From Craterostigma plantagineum (taxonomy: Eukaryota; Streptophyta; Magnoliopsida; Lamiales; Linderniaceae), in assembly GCA_027422505.1 (NCBI GenBank), contig JAPQWV010000017.1:21267501-21331500 (forward strand): 64,000 nt of DNA. The letters run 5' to 3'. This document shows, in pieces, positions 63,103 to 64,000 of the stretch. The notes under the pieces were generated by a model. The model ran no database searches, was not told where the DNA came from, and was given only the letters and a program-made list of their open reading frames with translations. Within the stretch, counting starts at the first letter, position 1. Each line of letters opens with the position of its first letter. The translations under genes and the position numbers were made by a program.

Positions 63103-63998
63103 ATCTCCCCCTTTGTGCTTGATTGCGTCTCCACGCCGTTTGTCCTCGTCGGGCGTAATATGATCTGCGCAAGCCCAGCGCATGCTCGTAGTTCCTCAGA
63201 GTGATCCTAAGCTCCAGTCGCTCCTCGATATCTTCAAGCAATTCCATTAGGAGCGGTTGTTCTCTCACGAACCTGTGGATCCTCAACATAGTGTCTCTGT
63301 TGATTTCTTCCAACCTCTGCTCGATGTTTTTCCTGATGACCTTGAGCGTCCCATCGCAAAACTTATGAATCTCAGTCTTCAGTATCAACCTATTCTTCTT
63401 TGCTATTGGGTTGTGGTAGGTGATGCCTAGGAATGAGCTGATGTGCACGTGATTGTTGGGAAGCCCTTCGATCTCAGGTCCTTTGTTGAGTGGAGCGGTC
63501 ATGTTGACCTTCTTCATATTGCTCTCCAGAGCCATCTGAAGGTCGTGTGCGGCATAGTACTTGACCTGGCGCAACATGAACCGGTAGAGCCCTTCGAGGC
63601 CTTCTGTCTTGATGAAGCCCTGAGGACCTTTGTACTTCTCCACGTATAGCTGATAAAGACGGTACACTTGATCGGCGGGCAGGTACGGCAGGTCGCTCTC
63701 GCTCAGTTCCTCTCGGGTCCTGTCCACGCGAGCGATGATGTAGTGAGGTGTTGGAAGTCGTCCTTTGTCACAGTAGACGCTGAGTAGTTGGCTTATTGGG
63801 GAGAGACTCTTATAATGACTTTTGGTTTGTGTCTTAGTCATCCCCAGCCTAACGTCAGGTCCTAGTTTGGTCAGCATCCAGAGGTAGGTCATTCTCTTCT
63901 GCTGATCTCAATGAGAGATCCCTTTGAGCTCGAACTCGTTCGGCTTCTTCACTCTGTCCGGAGACCTCCAAATATTCTCATGAACGTCTTCGAGGAAG
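63098..63998 (-). CDS. Unknown gag-like protein, copy 2 (truncated by window edge)
   Basis: Open from 63892 to a stop at 63098-63100. Homology upstream of 63892 continues to the window edge (SPDRVKKPNEFELKGI-like), but a stop near 63910 interrupts the frame, so the upstream part may be damaged. Carries LWMLTKLGPDVRLGM, YVEKYKGPQGFIKTEGLEG, YAAHDLQMALESNMKKVNMT, KFCDGTLKVIRKNIEQRLEEI and LRITLRNYEHALGLRR. No frameshift where copy 1 has one. The last codons (QRGRL, stop) are the polypurine tract and the first bases of the LTR, so the ORF ends inside the LTR. Function unknown. Confidence 0.7.
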
Positions 63999-64000
63999 GG

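Overview
The window is nuclear DNA of a flowering plant. Genes carry GT-AG introns, intergenic DNA is AT-rich, and plant transposons (Copia and Ty3-type LTR elements, Stowaway, PIF/Harbinger and hAT MITEs) are abundant. The laccase, SABATH methyltransferase and PROPEP genes are plant families, and the Pep-like C-terminus resembles the asterid (Solanaceae/Lamiales) type, so a eudicot, probably an asterid, is inferred; the species is not identified.

Layout. 1-3.6 kb: a Ty3-type 3' end and LTR lying inside a second repeat that codes for an unidentified gag-like protein. 5.2-7.6 kb (minus): an alliinase/tryptophan-aminotransferase-related gene with a frameshift and no terminal exon. 8.3-10.7 kb: a Helitron end and a large solo LTR. 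12.5-12.75 kb (minus): a 5' relic of a MAP3K-epsilon kinase gene. 13.5-16.75 kb: a complete ten-exon gene for the organellar tRNA-modification GTPase MnmE. 17.2-32.85 kb: three complete laccase genes in tandem on the plus strand, with a small PROPEP (elicitor-peptide precursor) gene and a nested hAT/retroposon block between the first two. 35.0-37.3 kb (minus): a two-exon GFO/IDH/MocA-family oxidoreductase.

38.65-64 kb is a transposon graveyard built on a SABATH methyltransferase cluster. The first SABATH copy (38.65-43.7 kb) is a pseudogene with a 3.7-kb Copia element in intron 1. A second Copia element (43.88-49.3 kb) lies just downstream. A second SABATH exon 1 (50.7 kb) is followed by a third Copia element broken by four later insertions: another Copia (51.6-56.45 kb), a hAT MITE, a 1.35-kb solo LTR, and a tandem array of a small LTR element (60.66 kb to the window end) that codes for the same unidentified protein seen at 2.6-3.3 kb.

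How the genes work together. The laccases are predicted secreted multicopper oxidases; the first two share exon structure and a proximal promoter block and look like a recent tandem duplication, while the third is older. PROPEP has several W-box-like motifs upstream, as expected of a wound/defence gene. MnmE and the oxidoreductase look like unrelated single-copy genes. The most novel material is the small LTR element with its unknown ORF, and a palindromic repeat array that occurs in the LTRs of two different retrotransposon groups.
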